Source of the DNA: Rhodospirillales bacterium 24-66-33
GTDB lineage: Bacteria > Pseudomonadota > Alphaproteobacteria > Reyranellales > Reyranellaceae
DNA length: 64,000 nt
Assembly: GCA_002281855.1 (NCBI GenBank)
Contig: NCHQ01000006.1
Location: 62,001 to 126,000 of the forward strand
Direction of reading: 5' to 3'
Shown: one piece after another, positions 17,892-27,899 of the stretch
Position numbering within the stretch: position 1 is the stretch's first letter
Layout: the number at the start of each line of letters is the position of its first letter
The notes under the pieces: model-generated
The model's database searches: none
What the model was told of the DNA's origin: nothing
What the model saw: the letters and a program-made list of their open reading frames with translations, nothing else
Translations under genes and position numbers: made by a program

Positions 17892-19309
17892 TGGAATCCA
17901 CCGCCCATGCCTTCAAGGCGAATGTCGATCACGCGCTGGCCGACCCCAACCTGCAGGATTCGCTGGCCAAGCTGAAGGTCGGTTTCTCCGAGCGGCGGCG
18001 CCAGGCGGCCGAGCGGCTGCCCGAATTCGAGGCGCTGCGTGATCGCGCGCGCGACATCAAGAACCACACGCTGGCCCATCTCGACTTCTACCTCGAGGAA
18101 TTCGAGCGCAAGGTGATTGGCCTGGGCGGCCACGTGCACTGGGCGCCGACCGCCGCCGATGCGCGGCGCATCATCGCCGAGCTCTGTCAGAGCGTGAACG
18201 CCCGCACCGTCGCCAAGTCGAAGTCGATGGTGGCGGAAGAGATCGCGCTCAACGAGCATCTCGAGGCCCTGGGCATCGCGCCGATCGAGACCGATCTCGG
18301 CGAATACATCATCCAGCTGCGCAACGAACCGCCCAGCCACATCATCGCGCCGGCCGTCCATCTCACCAAGGACCAGGTCGCCGACACGTTCCTCGAACAT
18401 CACGCCAAGCTCGGCTTCGACAAGCGCCTGACGGAGCGGAACGATCTCGTGGCGGAAGCGCGCTACGTCCTGCGCCAGAAGTTCCTCGATGCCGATGTCG
18501 GGCTGACGGGCGCCAACTTCCTGGTGGCGGAAACCGGCTCGTCGATGCTGGTGACCAACGAAGGCAATGCCGACCTGTCGAACACGCTGCCCAGGATGCA
18601 CATCGTGCTGGCCAGCATCGAGAAGGTGATTCCCACCCTCGAGGATGCGGCGGTGCTGTTGCGCGTCCTGGCGCGCTCGGCGACCGGCCAGGAATCGTCG
18701 GCCTACACGACCCTGAACACGGGACCGAAGAAGCCGGGCGATCTCGATGGGCCGGACCAGTATCACGTGGTGCTGCTCGACAATGGCCGGTCGGGCGTGC
18801 TCGGCACGGAGATGCAGGACATCCTGCGCTGTATCCGCTGCGGCGCCTGCATGAATCATTGCCCGGTTTACGGCGCCGTGGGCGGCCATGCCTACGGCTG
18901 GGTCTATCCCGGTCCCATGGGCGCGGTGCTGACGCCGCAGCTCGTCGGCGTCGAGGAGGCGAGCAACCTCCCCAATGCGTCGACTTTCTGCGGCCGTTGC
19001 GAGAGTGTCTGTCCGGTCCGCATCCCGCTGCCGAAGCTGATGCGCCATTGGCGCGAGCGCGAGTTCGAGAAGCATCTTACGCCCAAGGCGGTCCGCCAGG
19101 GACTGGCGATGTGGAGCTTCGTCGCCCGCCGGCCCGCTCTCTATCGCCGCCTCACGGCGATGGCCAATCGCATGCTGGCGCTCTTCGGGCGCGCCGACGG
19201 CCGTTATCAAGCCCTGCCGCTGGCGTCCGGCTGGACGCGCTTCCGAGATTTTCCGGCGCCGCAGCCCGGCGGTACCTTCCATGCACGCTGGGCGAAGAGG
19301 AAGGCATGA
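17891..19309 (+). CDS. lutB: Lactate utilisation protein LutB (4Fe-4S)
   Basis: A 472-residue LutB. The N-terminal LUD domain runs from about residue 60 to 290 (GGHVHWAPTAADA, VAKSKSMVAEEI, ETGSSMLVTNEGN). Two 4Fe-4S motifs follow: CIRCGACMNHCPVYG near residue 317 and CGRCESVCPVRIPL near 370. The middle subunit of lutABC, with single-base or ATGA overlaps on both sides, so the three proteins are made together. The length is as expected. Confidence 0.96.
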   Translation: MESTAHAFKANVDHALADPNLQDSLAKLKVGFSERRRQAAERLPEFEALRDRARDIKNHTLAHLDFYLEEFERKVIGLGGHVHWAPTAADARRIIAELCQSVNARTVAKSKSMVAEEIALNEHLEALGIAPIETDLGEYIIQLRNEPPSHIIAPAVHLTKDQVADTFLEHHAKLGFDKRLTERNDLVAEARYVLRQKFLDADVGLTGANFLVAETGSSMLVTNEGNADLSNTLPRMHIVLASIEKVIPTLEDAAVLLRVLARSATGQESSAYTTLNTGPKKPGDLDGPDQYHVVLLDNGRSGVLGTEMQDILRCIRCGACMNHCPVYGAVGGHAYGWVYPGPMGAVLTPQLVGVEEASNLPNASTFCGRCESVCPVRIPLPKLMRHWREREFEKHLTPKAVRQGLAMWSFVARRPALYRRLTAMANRMLALFGRADGRYQALPLASGWTRFRDFPAPQPGGTFHARWAKRKA

Positions 19310-20004
19310 GCGACGCGCTGAGAAATGGCGATGGCACGGCTCGGGCCCAGATCCTGGGGGGCATCCGCCGCTCGCTGCGTCGCGGCGAACTTGCCGGCGA
19401 GGCCCGCAAAGTCGTCGAGACACGCCTGGCCGAGCCGCCGCGCGGACCGTCGGTCGCGCGCGGACAGCTGCCTCAGGCCGAGAAGGTTGCTCTGTTCTGC
19501 CAGTGGGCCGAGACCCTCAACGCCACCGTGGCGCGGGTCGGACCAGCCGAAGTGCCGGGCGAAGTGAGCGCCTACCTCGCGCGCAACAACCTGCCCGCGA
19601 CCGTCGCGATGGCGCCCTCTCCACTGCTCGAAGGCTACGACTGGGCCAGCCAGAAGATGCTGTCGATCCGGCGTGGGCGCGGAGAGGGCAGCGACCAGGT
19701 CTCGGTGACCGGCGCCTTTGCCGGCATCGCCGAGACCGGCACCGTCGTGATGGCCTCCGGTCCGGATCATCCGGTGTCGCTCAACCTTCTGCCCGACACG
19801 CATGTCGTCGTGCTGCGCGAAGGCGACATCGTCGGCGGCTACGAGGATGTCTGGGGACGGCTTCGCGCACGCTACGGCAAGAACCTGATGCCGCGCACGG
19901 TCAACACCATCACCGGACCGTCGCGCACCGGCGACATCGAGCAGGCGATGGAACTGGGCGCGCACGGCCCGCGCCGCATGCATATCCTGGTCGTGCGCGA
20001 CTGA
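19306..20004 (+). CDS. lutC: Lactate utilisation protein LutC
   Basis: A 232-residue LutC/YkgG. The LUD fold is marked by VSVTGAFAGIAETGTVV, SGPDHPVSLNLLPDTHVVVL and the C-terminal GPSRTGDIEQAMELGAHGP. The ATG at 19306 overlaps the lutB stop as ATGA, and its own TGA overlaps the start of the following methyltransferase gene. The set lacks an adjacent lactate permease or regulator, so control and lactate entry are encoded elsewhere. Confidence 0.95.
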   Translation: MSDALRNGDGTARAQILGGIRRSLRRGELAGEARKVVETRLAEPPRGPSVARGQLPQAEKVALFCQWAETLNATVARVGPAEVPGEVSAYLARNNLPATVAMAPSPLLEGYDWASQKMLSIRRGRGEGSDQVSVTGAFAGIAETGTVVMASGPDHPVSLNLLPDTHVVVLREGDIVGGYEDVWGRLRARYGKNLMPRTVNTITGPSRTGDIEQAMELGAHGPRRMHILVVRD

Positions 20005-20771
20005 TGGCGGGCGGTGGCGCCACTCCTGGTGAGCTGCGCCCCGGTGAGCTTCGCGTCGTCGGAACGAGCGTTACGCGGGAAGTCGACCGCCTGCTGGATC
20101 TGGTGGGCGAATCGGTTGGCAAGCGCGGGCCGCGGGTTTTGCAGGTGGGCGCGCGCACCCTCGTTTCCGATCGCAACGTACGCAATTGGCGCAAGGCGAT
20201 TCTCGCACGCTTCGGCACGAAGGCCCGCTTCGTGGGGCTCGATCTATTCGAGGGTGCCAATGTCGACTGCGTCGCCGACATCTGCAGCGACCCACGGACG
20301 CTGAAGAGCCGGCTCGGAGAAGAGCCGTTCGACCTCGTGATCTGCTGCCACGTGCTGGAGCATACCCGCCACCCGGCGCGCGCGGCGCGGAACATCGAGC
20401 GTGTGCTGGGATCGGGCGCGCTCGCCTATGTCTCGGCTGCCTGGTCCCACGCCTTCCATGCCGCGCCGGACGATTATTGGCGCTTCTCGGCCCGCGGACT
20501 GATGCTGCTTTTCGAAGGACTCGAGATCGCCTCGTCCTTCTACAGCGGGGGCGATGTCGGGCTCGACGTCGCCTATCGGATCGAACGTGACGGCCGGCCG
20601 GCAATCGATCCCGGCGCCGGCGCCGTCGAACAGGGATTGTTCCAGCTCGTTCTGGACCATGAGGACAACCGTGCCGTTCTGGCACGCCAGGCGACCGAGC
20701 GCCTGCCCGTGTCCCGCACCTATCTGCCCTGTCTGTCCGTCAATCTGGTGGGACGACGCCTCTCGACTTAG
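20004..20771 (+). CDS. SAM-dependent methyltransferase-like protein (Methyltransf_11 type)
   Basis: A 255-residue protein with a methyltransferase fold. RVLQVGARTLVSD resembles strand 1, FVGLDLFEGANVDCVADI carries the acidic residue after strand 2, and FDLVICCHVLEHTRHP is the typical motif post-II. The ending AAPDDYWRFSARGL is shared with methyltransferases of glycan or polyketide modification clusters. It overlaps lutC by one base and so is cotranscribed with lutABC, with no obvious functional link to lactate. The target is unknown. Confidence 0.8.
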   Translation: MAGGGATPGELRPGELRVVGTSVTREVDRLLDLVGESVGKRGPRVLQVGARTLVSDRNVRNWRKAILARFGTKARFVGLDLFEGANVDCVADICSDPRTLKSRLGEEPFDLVICCHVLEHTRHPARAARNIERVLGSGALAYVSAAWSHAFHAAPDDYWRFSARGLMLLFEGLEIASSFYSGGDVGLDVAYRIERDGRPAIDPGAGAVEQGLFQLVLDHEDNRAVLARQATERLPVSRTYLPCLSVNLVGRRLST

Positions 20772-20812
20772 GGCCGCCCCGTCAGGGCCGCAAAAGACGT
20801 GGGCACAAAAGA

Positions 20813-20838
20813 AAAGAGCGGGCTTTCGCCCGCTCTTT
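20813..20838 (-). terminator. Rho-independent terminator of the porin gene
   Basis: An 11-base-pair stem (20813-20823 with 20828-20838, arm AAAGAGCGGGC) with a four-base loop lies just beyond the porin stop. On the minus strand it is followed by TTCTTTTG. It also lies after the convergent methyltransferase gene but has a poor T-tract on the plus strand. Confidence 0.85.
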
Positions 20839-20861
20839 CCAATTTTCGGATCGTCCTGCGA

Positions 20862-22244
20862 CTAGAAGCGCAGGTCCATACCCAGGAGCAGACCCCAGCT
20901 GTTGCCCGAGACGGCAGCAGACGGGCCCGAAGCCGAGTACAGCAGACCACCGCCGGTGAGCTTGACTCCCGGCCCGAGCGCGTAGTTCACGCCGATTTCC
21001 CACTTGTTGACCGACTCCTGGCCGAACGAGAGGTTGGACGGGTTGCTACCGTTGCCGAACGCGGTCGAGTTCACACCCGGGACGCCGGTGGCGGCCGGAT
21101 TGGTGCAGGTGGCGCTGTTGACTGCGATGGTGTTGCAGCCGACCGAGCCGTTACCGTTGTTGTTGTACGAACCGGTCCAGCCGACCGACATCTGCCACGG
21201 GCCGGTCTCATACATCAGACCCGCAGTGTAGAAGCGCGTGTCGTTGTTCTGGCCGGTGTAGTAGTTCGAGCCAAGGCCCTGGTTGTCCCAGCCAAGCGCG
21301 CCACCGAGGGTGAAGCCCTTGAAGCCGACCTGAGCACCGACGACCCACTGCTTCCAGGCCGTCGCATTGGCACCGGTCGACAGGTTGGCGGCGCCAGCGA
21401 ACGGCTGGTTGCCCGGGATGAAGCTGCCGTACAGGAACGCGCCGTACAGAGCGACCGTGACATCGCCGAACTTGTTCAGGTAGTTGGCGCCGACGTCGAA
21501 CACGTCCTGATACGAGTAGTCGTTCGTCAGGCAGTTCGGCGACGAAGTGGCGTTGGAGAAACCGCAGACACCAGTGGCGCCCGAAGTCGGACCGACACCG
21601 AGACCGGAACCAGCGCCACCCTGCGGGTTGACGTTGACCTTCGGACGGTAGCCGACGCCGATCTGCAGGCCCTGGAAGCGCGGGGTGAAGTAGTTGATGC
21701 CCTGCGCGTCCTGGAACTGACCAGCGTTCGTCGTCGTCGTGGCGTGGAACCACGCCTTGTTGTTGCTGATGACGCTCTGGTTGGCCCAGGCGAAGTTCGT
21801 GGTGTGCTGAACGGCGCCGAAGCCGATCAGGGCCGACGGCGTGCCGTAGTACATACGGTAGGTCGCCGGGTCGCGCGCACCGAACTCGACGCGGCCCCAG
21901 TCGCCGAAGGCGAACAGATAGGCTTCGTCGATCCAGGCGGCGCCGGTCGTCGCCGAGCTGCCCTGCGCCCAGCCTTCGAGCTCGACGAAAACACCGACCG
22001 ACGTGCCGTTGTCGAGCTTGGTCTGGCCGCTGAAGTGGATTTCACCTTCCTGCTGGAAATTGAGACCCTTGTACTGCGCCCAGGTGCCGTTGGTGGCATA
22101 GGTCGACTGGATGCCGCCGGCGATCGCGTAGAAGGTGTAATAACCGCCCACACCGATCTTGATCGGATCGGCTGCCATGGCCGGGGCGGCCATCAGCCCA
22201 CCGACGACCAAGGCGGTCGAGCCAAGTAGAAGCTTCTTCATCAT
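20862..22244 (-). CDS. Outer-membrane porin (Rhodospirillales Porin_4-like)
   Basis: A 460-residue beta-barrel porin. A signal peptide of about 23 residues (KKLLLGSTALVVGGLMAAPAMA) precedes DPIKIGVGGYYTFYA, the usual first strand of these porins. The last residue is phenylalanine in GLLLGMDLRF, the outer-membrane assembly signal. Alternating aromatic strands and Gly/Asn-rich loops fill the body. Start: two ATGs in tandem at 22244 and 22241, after the ribosome site GAGAGGGAGA. It is monocistronic with its own promoter and a strong terminator, as expected for an abundant protein. Confidence 0.93.
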   Translation of the reverse strand: MMKKLLLGSTALVVGGLMAAPAMAADPIKIGVGGYYTFYAIAGGIQSTYATNGTWAQYKGLNFQQEGEIHFSGQTKLDNGTSVGVFVELEGWAQGSSATTGAAWIDEAYLFAFGDWGRVEFGARDPATYRMYYGTPSALIGFGAVQHTTNFAWANQSVISNNKAWFHATTTTNAGQFQDAQGINYFTPRFQGLQIGVGYRPKVNVNPQGGAGSGLGVGPTSGATGVCGFSNATSSPNCLTNDYSYQDVFDVGANYLNKFGDVTVALYGAFLYGSFIPGNQPFAGAANLSTGANATAWKQWVVGAQVGFKGFTLGGALGWDNQGLGSNYYTGQNNDTRFYTAGLMYETGPWQMSVGWTGSYNNNGNGSVGCNTIAVNSATCTNPAATGVPGVNSTAFGNGSNPSNLSFGQESVNKWEIGVNYALGPGVKLTGGGLLYSASGPSAAVSGNSWGLLLGMDLRF

Positions 22245-22352
22245 TCTCCCTCTCTCATTGATCAGAGACTGGTACGTACCAAAAGGCCTGTCCGACCGGC
22301 GGGAACTGGAAGCCTGAACAAGAGGCCACGGAATCCACCAATGCGGCAGGGC

Positions 22353-22382
22353 TATAAAACACTTCGCCAAAACGAGGGTCAA
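22353..22382 (-). promoter_or_regulatory. Candidate sigma70 promoter for the porin gene
   Basis: On the minus strand TTGACC (22377-22382) and TTTATA (22353-22358) are separated by 18 bases, about 110 bases upstream of the porin start. The 399 bases between the porin and the DUF3576 lipoprotein are otherwise empty of genes I can support. Confidence 0.5.
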
Positions 22383-22643
22383 GAAATGGTCGCCCGACGG
22401 CTTCATTCTGCCCGCACCTGTGGCGTCTTTGTCACAATTTGGAGCGCCCGACGGCCCTCGACAATGCCTCAGGGATAATAAGTCCCATAATGCAACTCGC
22501 ATTGACGCACAATGGGTTTTTGATAGCATCTCATTGTGTCATATCGCCCCGCCGCTTGCAGTTCGGGGCTCGTTGAGCCTATGGTCCCCGCCACTGTCTC
22601 CGCCGCAGAATTGCGGCCCATGGGAAGATCAAGGCGCCATTCT

Positions 22644-23204
22644 ATGACGGGACCGTCCAGATTCGTGAGCATTGTCGCCGCTGCGTTGGTGGCTGTTGCC
22701 GCTTCCGGCTGCGCCGACGAGACCAGCAAGTACGAGAGGGCCACCGGTCCGACCGGCGATCGCAGCCGAGACGACGTCCGATCCGGGTTGGGTAGCCGTA
22801 CCCAGGAGCAAGGCACCCTGTTCGGTCCCGGAGGCCTCCTGGGATCCAAGGCGGAGAAGAGGGACGACACCGGCACAGGCGTGGCGGTGAACGCCTATCT
22901 GTGGCGCGCGTCGCTCGACACCATCAACTTCATCCCGCTGGTATCGGCCGATCCGTTCGGCGGCGTCATCATCACCGACTGGTACACGCCCGCGGAAACG
23001 CCCAACGAGCGCATGAAGGTCCAGGTCACCATCCTCGACCGCGAGCTCCGCGCCGACGGGGTCCGTGTCTCGGTCTTCAAGCAGCAGACCAGCCCCAGGG
23101 GCGGCAACTGGGTCGACGCCCAGGTCGATCCGCGGACCAACATCGACATCGAGAACGCCATCCTGACGCGCGCCCGGCAGCTTCGCATTGCCGGCGGCTC
23201 CTGA
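22644..23204 (+). CDS. DUF3576 lipoprotein
   Basis: A 186-residue predicted lipoprotein with a signal ending in the lipobox AASGC (Cys about residue 24). The mature part VAVNAYLWRASLDTINFIPL, DPFGGVIITDWY and RELRADGVRVSVFKQ matches the alphaproteobacterial DUF3576 family, which usually lies directly upstream of leuS, as here. Start at 22644 is preferred because it gives a standard signal peptide; upstream in-frame ATGs at 22620 and GTG-type codons would lengthen it. It is thought to be an envelope protein of unknown role. Confidence 0.88.
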   Translation: MTGPSRFVSIVAAALVAVAASGCADETSKYERATGPTGDRSRDDVRSGLGSRTQEQGTLFGPGGLLGSKAEKRDDTGTGVAVNAYLWRASLDTINFIPLVSADPFGGVIITDWYTPAETPNERMKVQVTILDRELRADGVRVSVFKQQTSPRGGNWVDAQVDPRTNIDIENAILTRARQLRIAGGS

Positions 23205-23241
23205 GACGGCAGCGCTCCTCTCGGTCAAGAGCTTGACGTGA

Positions 23242-23280
23242 GAGGCCGCAGCGGGCATCCGCTGCGGCCTCCGTCTTTTT
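23242..23280 (+). terminator. Rho-independent terminator after the DUF3576 gene
   Basis: A perfect 13-base-pair stem (23242-23254 with 23259-23271, arm GAGGCCGCAGCGG) with loop GCAT is followed by CGTCTTTTT. It separates the lipoprotein transcript from leuS, so leuS should have its own promoter or depend on readthrough. Confidence 0.92.
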
Positions 23281-23308
23281 CGGAACACCCTTTTTCGGGA
23301 ACATCTCC

Positions 23309-25918
23309 GTGTCGTCCACGCCTGCAGCGCCCACCGCGCGCTACAATTTCACCGAAACCGAGAGCAAGTGGCAGAAGGTCTGGGAAGAGCGCCAGACCTT
23401 CAGGGCCGCGATGGATAAGGCGCGCCCGAAATACTACGTGCTCGAGATGTTCCCCTATCCGTCGGGGCGCATCCACATGGGCCACGTGCGCAACTACACG
23501 CAGGGCGACGTGATCGCGCGCTACAAGCGGGCCAAGGGTTTCAACGTCCTGCATCCGATGGGCTGGGATGCGTTCGGACTGCCGGCCGAGAACGCCGCCA
23601 TGGAGAAGAAGGTCCATCCCAAGAAGTGGACCTACGAGAACATCGCCTCGATGAAGAAGCAGCTGAAGTCGATGGGCCTGTCCCTCGACTGGAGCCGCGA
23701 GCTGGCGACCTGCGACCCGAGCTATTATCGCCACCAGCAGAAGATGTTCCTCGACTTCTGGAAGGCGGGGCTGGCCTACCGCAAGGAGGCCTGGGTCAAC
23801 TGGGATCCCGTCGACAACACGGTGCTGGCCAACGAGCAGGTGATCGAGGGCAAGGGCTGGCGAACCGGCGCGCCCGTCGAGCGCCGCAAGCTCACCCAGT
23901 GGAATCTCAAGATCACGCACTTCGCCGACGAGCTGCTGAGCCGCCTCGACACGCTCGACCGCTGGCCCGAGAAGGTGCGCCTGATGCAGGCGAACTGGAT
24001 CGGCAAGAGCCGGGGTGCGCGCGTCTTCTGGCAGCTCACCGACGCCTCGGGTGCCGCCTTGCCTGAAAAGGATGGGGGCAAACTCGAGATCTTCACGACC
24101 CGTCCCGACACGCTGTTCGGCGCCTCGTTCATGGCATTGTCGGCCGAGCACCCGCTGGTTGCGGGACTGGCTCCCTCGGATCCCGGCCTGCAGCACTTCA
24201 TCGCCGAATGCCGCAAGACCGGCACGGCGGCGGCCGAGGTCGAGACCGCCGAGAAGCAGGGCTACAAGTTGCCGCTGCTCGCCAGGCATCCGCTGATCCC
24301 GGGCAAGACGGTTCCGGTCTATGCCGCCAACTTCGTGCTGATGGAATACGGCACGGGCGCGATCTTCGGCTGCCCCGGCCACGACGAGCGCGACCATGAG
24401 TTCGCGACCAAGTACGGCCTGCCGATCCTGCAGGTCGTGGCGCCGGCGGACGGCAAGACGCTCGACATCTCCGCTGCGCCGTTCGTCGAGGACGGCCTCA
24501 TCGTGAATTCGGAGTTCCTCGACGGGCTCGGCGTCGAGGAGGCGAAGGCGCGGGTGATCGCACGCCTTGAGGAGATGGGCGTCGGCAAGGGGACGACTCA
24601 GTATCGCCTGCGGGACTGGCTGGTCTCGCGTCAGCGTTACTGGGGCTGTCCGATTCCGGCGATCCATTGCGAGAGCTGCGGCGTGGTGCCGGTGCCCGAC
24701 AAGGACCTGCCCGTACAGCTGCCCGAAGACGTGACCTTCGACCGTCCGGGCAATCCGCTGGACCGCCATCCGACGTGGAAACACGTGCCGTGCCCGACCT
24801 GCGGCAAGCCCGCGCGTCGCGAGACCGACACGTTCGACACCTTCATCGATTCGAGCTGGTACTTCGACCGGTTCACGTCGCCGCAGCTCGAGACGGCGCC
24901 GTTCGATCGCGACGAGAACCAGTACTGGATGCCGGTCGATCAATATATCGGCGGCGTCGAGCATGCGATCCTGCACCTGCTCTATTCGCGGTTCTGGACG
25001 CGCGCCATGCGCGAGGTCCAGATGACCGACCGTGACGAGCCGTTCGACGGCCTCTTCACCCAAGGCATGGTCTGCCACGAGACCTATCGCGCGAGCGACG
25101 GCACCTGGCTGACGCCCGAGGAGATCGAGCGCGACGGCGGCAAGGTCGTGCGCACGTCCGACAAGAGCCCGGTCGAGGTCGGGCGTTCGGAGAAGATGTC
25201 CAAGTCGAAGAAGAACGTCGTCGACCCGGACGAGATCATCCGCGACTACGGCGCCGACACCGCGCGCTGGTTCATGCTGTCCGACAGTCCGCCCGAACGC
25301 GACCTCGAATGGACCGAGGCCGGCGTCACCGGCGCCTGGCGCTTCCAGCAGCGCCTGTTCAGGATCGCCTCTTCGGCGATCGAGGCCCTGCCGGCGGTCG
25401 GCACGCCGAGGCCCGCGACGTTCGCGGACGCGGCCGTCGCCCTGCGCCGCGCCGCGCACAAGGCGATCGCGGGCATCTCCGCCGACATCGAGGCCTTCCA
25501 CTTCAACAAGGCCGTGGCGCGACTCTATGAATTCGCCAACACGATCGATTCGGTCGAGGCGAAAGACGAGAGCACCAGGTGGGCGCTGCGCGAGGCGCTC
25601 GAGATCTTCGTGCGCCTGATCGGTCCCATGACTCCTCATCTCGCCGAGGAACTGTGGCACGCGCTGGGCCACACCGGCCTTGTTGCCGATGCGCCATGGC
25701 CGACGGCCGAGGATGAACTCCTGGTCGATGACACCGTTACCGTTGCCGTGCAGTTGAACGGCAAGCTGCGCGGCACCATTTCACTCGCCAAGGACACGTC
25801 GAAGGACGCGGCGGAAGCCGCGGCGTTGGCGCTTCCGGAGCTCGTGCGCGGCCTCGACGGCAAGACCCCGAAGCGGGTGATCGTCGTGCCGAACCGGATC
25901 GTAAACGTCGTGGTGTGA
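23309..25918 (+). CDS. leuS: Leucyl-tRNA synthetase
   Basis: An 869-residue class Ia synthetase. The HIGH motif appears as [14 protein letters not shown] near residue 50 and KMSKS as [13 protein letters not shown] near 631. The editing CP1 domain runs from about 225 to 420 ([27 protein letters not shown]). The anticodon-binding and C-terminal domains finish with [14 protein letters not shown]. The start is a GTG at 23309. A degraded copy of its last 38 codons is found 2.1 kb downstream at 27896-28111, fused to a piece of holA. In most relatives lptE follows directly; here a TPR glycosyltransferase gene does. Confidence 0.98.
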   Translation: MSSTPAAPTARYNFTETESKWQKVWEERQTFRAAMDKARPKYYVLEMFPYPSGRIHMGHVRNYTQGDVIARYKRAKGFNVLHPMGWDAFGLPAENAAMEKKVHPKKWTYENIASMKKQLKSMGLSLDWSRELATCDPSYYRHQQKMFLDFWKAGLAYRKEAWVNWDPVDNTVLANEQVIEGKGWRTGAPVERRKLTQWNLKITHFADELLSRLDTLDRWPEKVRLMQANWIGKSRGARVFWQLTDASGAALPEKDGGKLEIFTTRPDTLFGASFMALSAEHPLVAGLAPSDPGLQHFIAECRKTGTAAAEVETAEKQGYKLPLLARHPLIPGKTVPVYAANFVLMEYGTGAIFGCPGHDERDHEFATKYGLPILQVVAPADGKTLDISAAPFVEDGLIVNSEFLDGLGVEEAKARVIARLEEMGVGKGTTQYRLRDWLVSRQRYWGCPIPAIHCESCGVVPVPDKDLPVQLPEDVTFDRPGNPLDRHPTWKHVPCPTCGKPARRETDTFDTFIDSSWYFDRFTSPQLETAPFDRDENQYWMPVDQYIGGVEHAILHLLYSRFWTRAMREVQMTDRDEPFDGLFTQGMVCHETYRASDGTWLTPEEIERDGGKVVRTSDKSPVEVGRSEKMSKSKKNVVDPDEIIRDYGADTARWFMLSDSPPERDLEWTEAGVTGAWRFQQRLFRIASSAIEALPAVGTPRPATFADAAVALRRAAHKAIAGISADIEAFHFNKAVARLYEFANTIDSVEAKDESTRWALREALEIFVRLIGPMTPHLAEELWHALGHTGLVADAPWPTAEDELLVDDTVTVAVQLNGKLRGTISLAKDTSKDAAEAAALALPELVRGLDGKTPKRVIVVPNRIVNVVV

Positions 25919-25955
25919 GGCCTCGCCTCGAGGCGTGCCGTCCGGGAAACAGACC

Positions 25956-27899
25956 ATGTCGACCAACCGCCGACAGAGGCGAGCAGAGAAAGCGGCCAAA
26001 GCATCGCCGACCGGCCTCGCCGGGGGACCCGGTGCGGCGAGGACGCTGCTGGCGCAAGCCGTCCGGCGTCACCAGGCCGGTGATCTGGCGGGAGCGGTCG
26101 CCGACTACGAACGCGCGCTCCAGCTCAATCCGAAAGTACCGGAAGCGCTGTCCAACCTCGGCTTGGCGTTGAAGGACCTCGGCCGGCCTGCCGAAGCCGT
26201 CGCCTGCTACGAGAAGGCGCTGGCGCTGAAGCCCGACGCGGCCGAGGTGCTGTCGAATCTCGGCGCTGCGCTGAAGGATCTCGGTCGCCTGGACGCGGCA
26301 GTCGCCAGTTTCCGGCGAGCCTTGAGCCTCAAGCCCGACTATCCCGGAGCGCTCTCCAACCTCGGCAACGTGCTCAAGGAGCAGGGGCACTTCGACGAGG
26401 CGATCGAGTGCTACCGGCAGGCACTCGCGCTCAGGCCGGACTATCCCGAGGCTCTGTCGAATCTCGGGAACGCCCTGCGCGAACGCAACCTGATGGACGA
26501 AGCCGTCGGCCACTTTCGCCGGGCGCTGGCGCTGAAGCCCGACTTTCCCGAAGCTCTTTCGAACTGCGGCAATGCGCTGAAGGACCAGGGCCTGCTCGAC
26601 GAGGCGATCGAGTGCTACGAACAGGCGATTCGCCTGAGACCGCGCTTCGCCGAGGCCCATAGCAACCTGCTCATGACGCTCCACTATTCGGAGCGCTTCG
26701 TTCAGCGCAACACGCTCGACGAGGCACGCCGGTTCGCGCGGCTTATCGAGGTGGCCAGCAGCGCCCGCCAGGTCTTTTCCAACAGCGCCGATCCTCATCG
26801 ACGTCTGCGCATCGGCTACGTTTCCGCCGATCTCCGCTCACATCCCGTCGGCATCTTCCTCGACGGCATCCTCGCCGCCCACGACCCGGCCATGGTCGAG
26901 ATCTTCTGCTACAGCAACGCCCGCATCGAGGACGACGTGACCCGGCGGCTGCGCCAGAGCGCCGGTCACTGGCGCATAATCGCCGGCGTGTCCGATGCCG
27001 CGGCCGATGCCGCGATCAGGCGCGACGCGATCGACATCCTCGTCGACCTCTCGGGGCACACGTCGGGCAATCGGCTGCCTCTTTTTGCCCTGAAACCCGC
27101 ACCGGTGCAGGCCACCTGGCTGGGCTATGTCGATACGACCGGGCTCACCGCAATGGACCACATCCTGGCCGATCGCATTGTCGTCCCGCCGGGCGACGAG
27201 GCGTCCTTTACCGAGAAGGTATGGCGGCTGCCCCAGACGTATTTCTGCTTCACGCCCCCGGCCTTCAACGTCCCGCTGGTCGACCGGCCGGCCGAGCGGC
27301 CCCTGACGTTCGGCTCGTTCAACAACCGCGCCAAGCTGACGCCCGCAACGATCGGGCTGTGGGCCGGTGTGCTGAACGCCACGCCCGGCAGTCGCCTGCT
27401 GGTGAAGACGGCGTTCGTCGACAATCCCACCATACGGCAGGAGATGTTGGGGCAGTTCGCGGTCCACGGCATTGGCGCCGAGCGGCTGACCCTTGAAGGA
27501 CCGTCCTCGCGCGCCGACTTGCTCGCCGCCTACAACAGGATCGACATTGCGCTGGACCCTTTCCCCTATGGGGGTGGCCTGACGACCGCAGAAGCCTTAT
27601 GGATGGGCGTCCCAGTCGTGACCCTGCAAGGTCCACGGTGGGTCAGCCGCGCCGCGGCGAGCATCCTCACGACGGTCGGATTGCCAGAACTGGTTGCCCT
27701 CGATGTCGAGGGATATGTACGAACGGCGAAAGCGCTGGCAGATGATCGTCGACGGCTCGAGGCGCATCACCGCGAGCTGCGCCAGACGGTCGAAAAGTCG
27801 CCGCTCTGCGACGGGCCGCGCCTTACTCGCGCCGTCGAAGGCTTCTATCGCGATATGTGGGCCGCCTGGTGTGCCGGGCGAAGCGCAGGACGAGCGTGA
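25956..27899 (+). CDS. TPR protein with O-GlcNAc-transferase-like (GT41/SPINDLY) domain
   Basis: A 647-residue protein. Residues about 36-245 contain six 34-residue tetratricopeptide repeats (for example GHFDEAIECYRQALALRPDY). Residues about 285-630 match the glycosyltransferase family 41 catalytic domain: LRIGYVSADLRSHPVG, DLSGHTSGNRL with the conserved histidine, APVQATWLGYVDTTGL, FGSFNNRAKLTP and DPFPYGGGLTTAEAL. The likely activity is addition of a sugar to protein side chains, substrate unknown. ATG 25956 is preferred to a GTG at 25935. It sits between leuS and holA remnants, pointing to an insertion or duplication event. Confidence 0.92.
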   Translation: MSTNRRQRRAEKAAKASPTGLAGGPGAARTLLAQAVRRHQAGDLAGAVADYERALQLNPKVPEALSNLGLALKDLGRPAEAVACYEKALALKPDAAEVLSNLGAALKDLGRLDAAVASFRRALSLKPDYPGALSNLGNVLKEQGHFDEAIECYRQALALRPDYPEALSNLGNALRERNLMDEAVGHFRRALALKPDFPEALSNCGNALKDQGLLDEAIECYEQAIRLRPRFAEAHSNLLMTLHYSERFVQRNTLDEARRFARLIEVASSARQVFSNSADPHRRLRIGYVSADLRSHPVGIFLDGILAAHDPAMVEIFCYSNARIEDDVTRRLRQSAGHWRIIAGVSDAAADAAIRRDAIDILVDLSGHTSGNRLPLFALKPAPVQATWLGYVDTTGLTAMDHILADRIVVPPGDEASFTEKVWRLPQTYFCFTPPAFNVPLVDRPAERPLTFGSFNNRAKLTPATIGLWAGVLNATPGSRLLVKTAFVDNPTIRQEMLGQFAVHGIGAERLTLEGPSSRADLLAAYNRIDIALDPFPYGGGLTTAEALWMGVPVVTLQGPRWVSRAAASILTTVGLPELVALDVEGYVRTAKALADDRRRLEAHHRELRQTVEKSPLCDGPRLTRAVEGFYRDMWAAWCAGRSAGRA

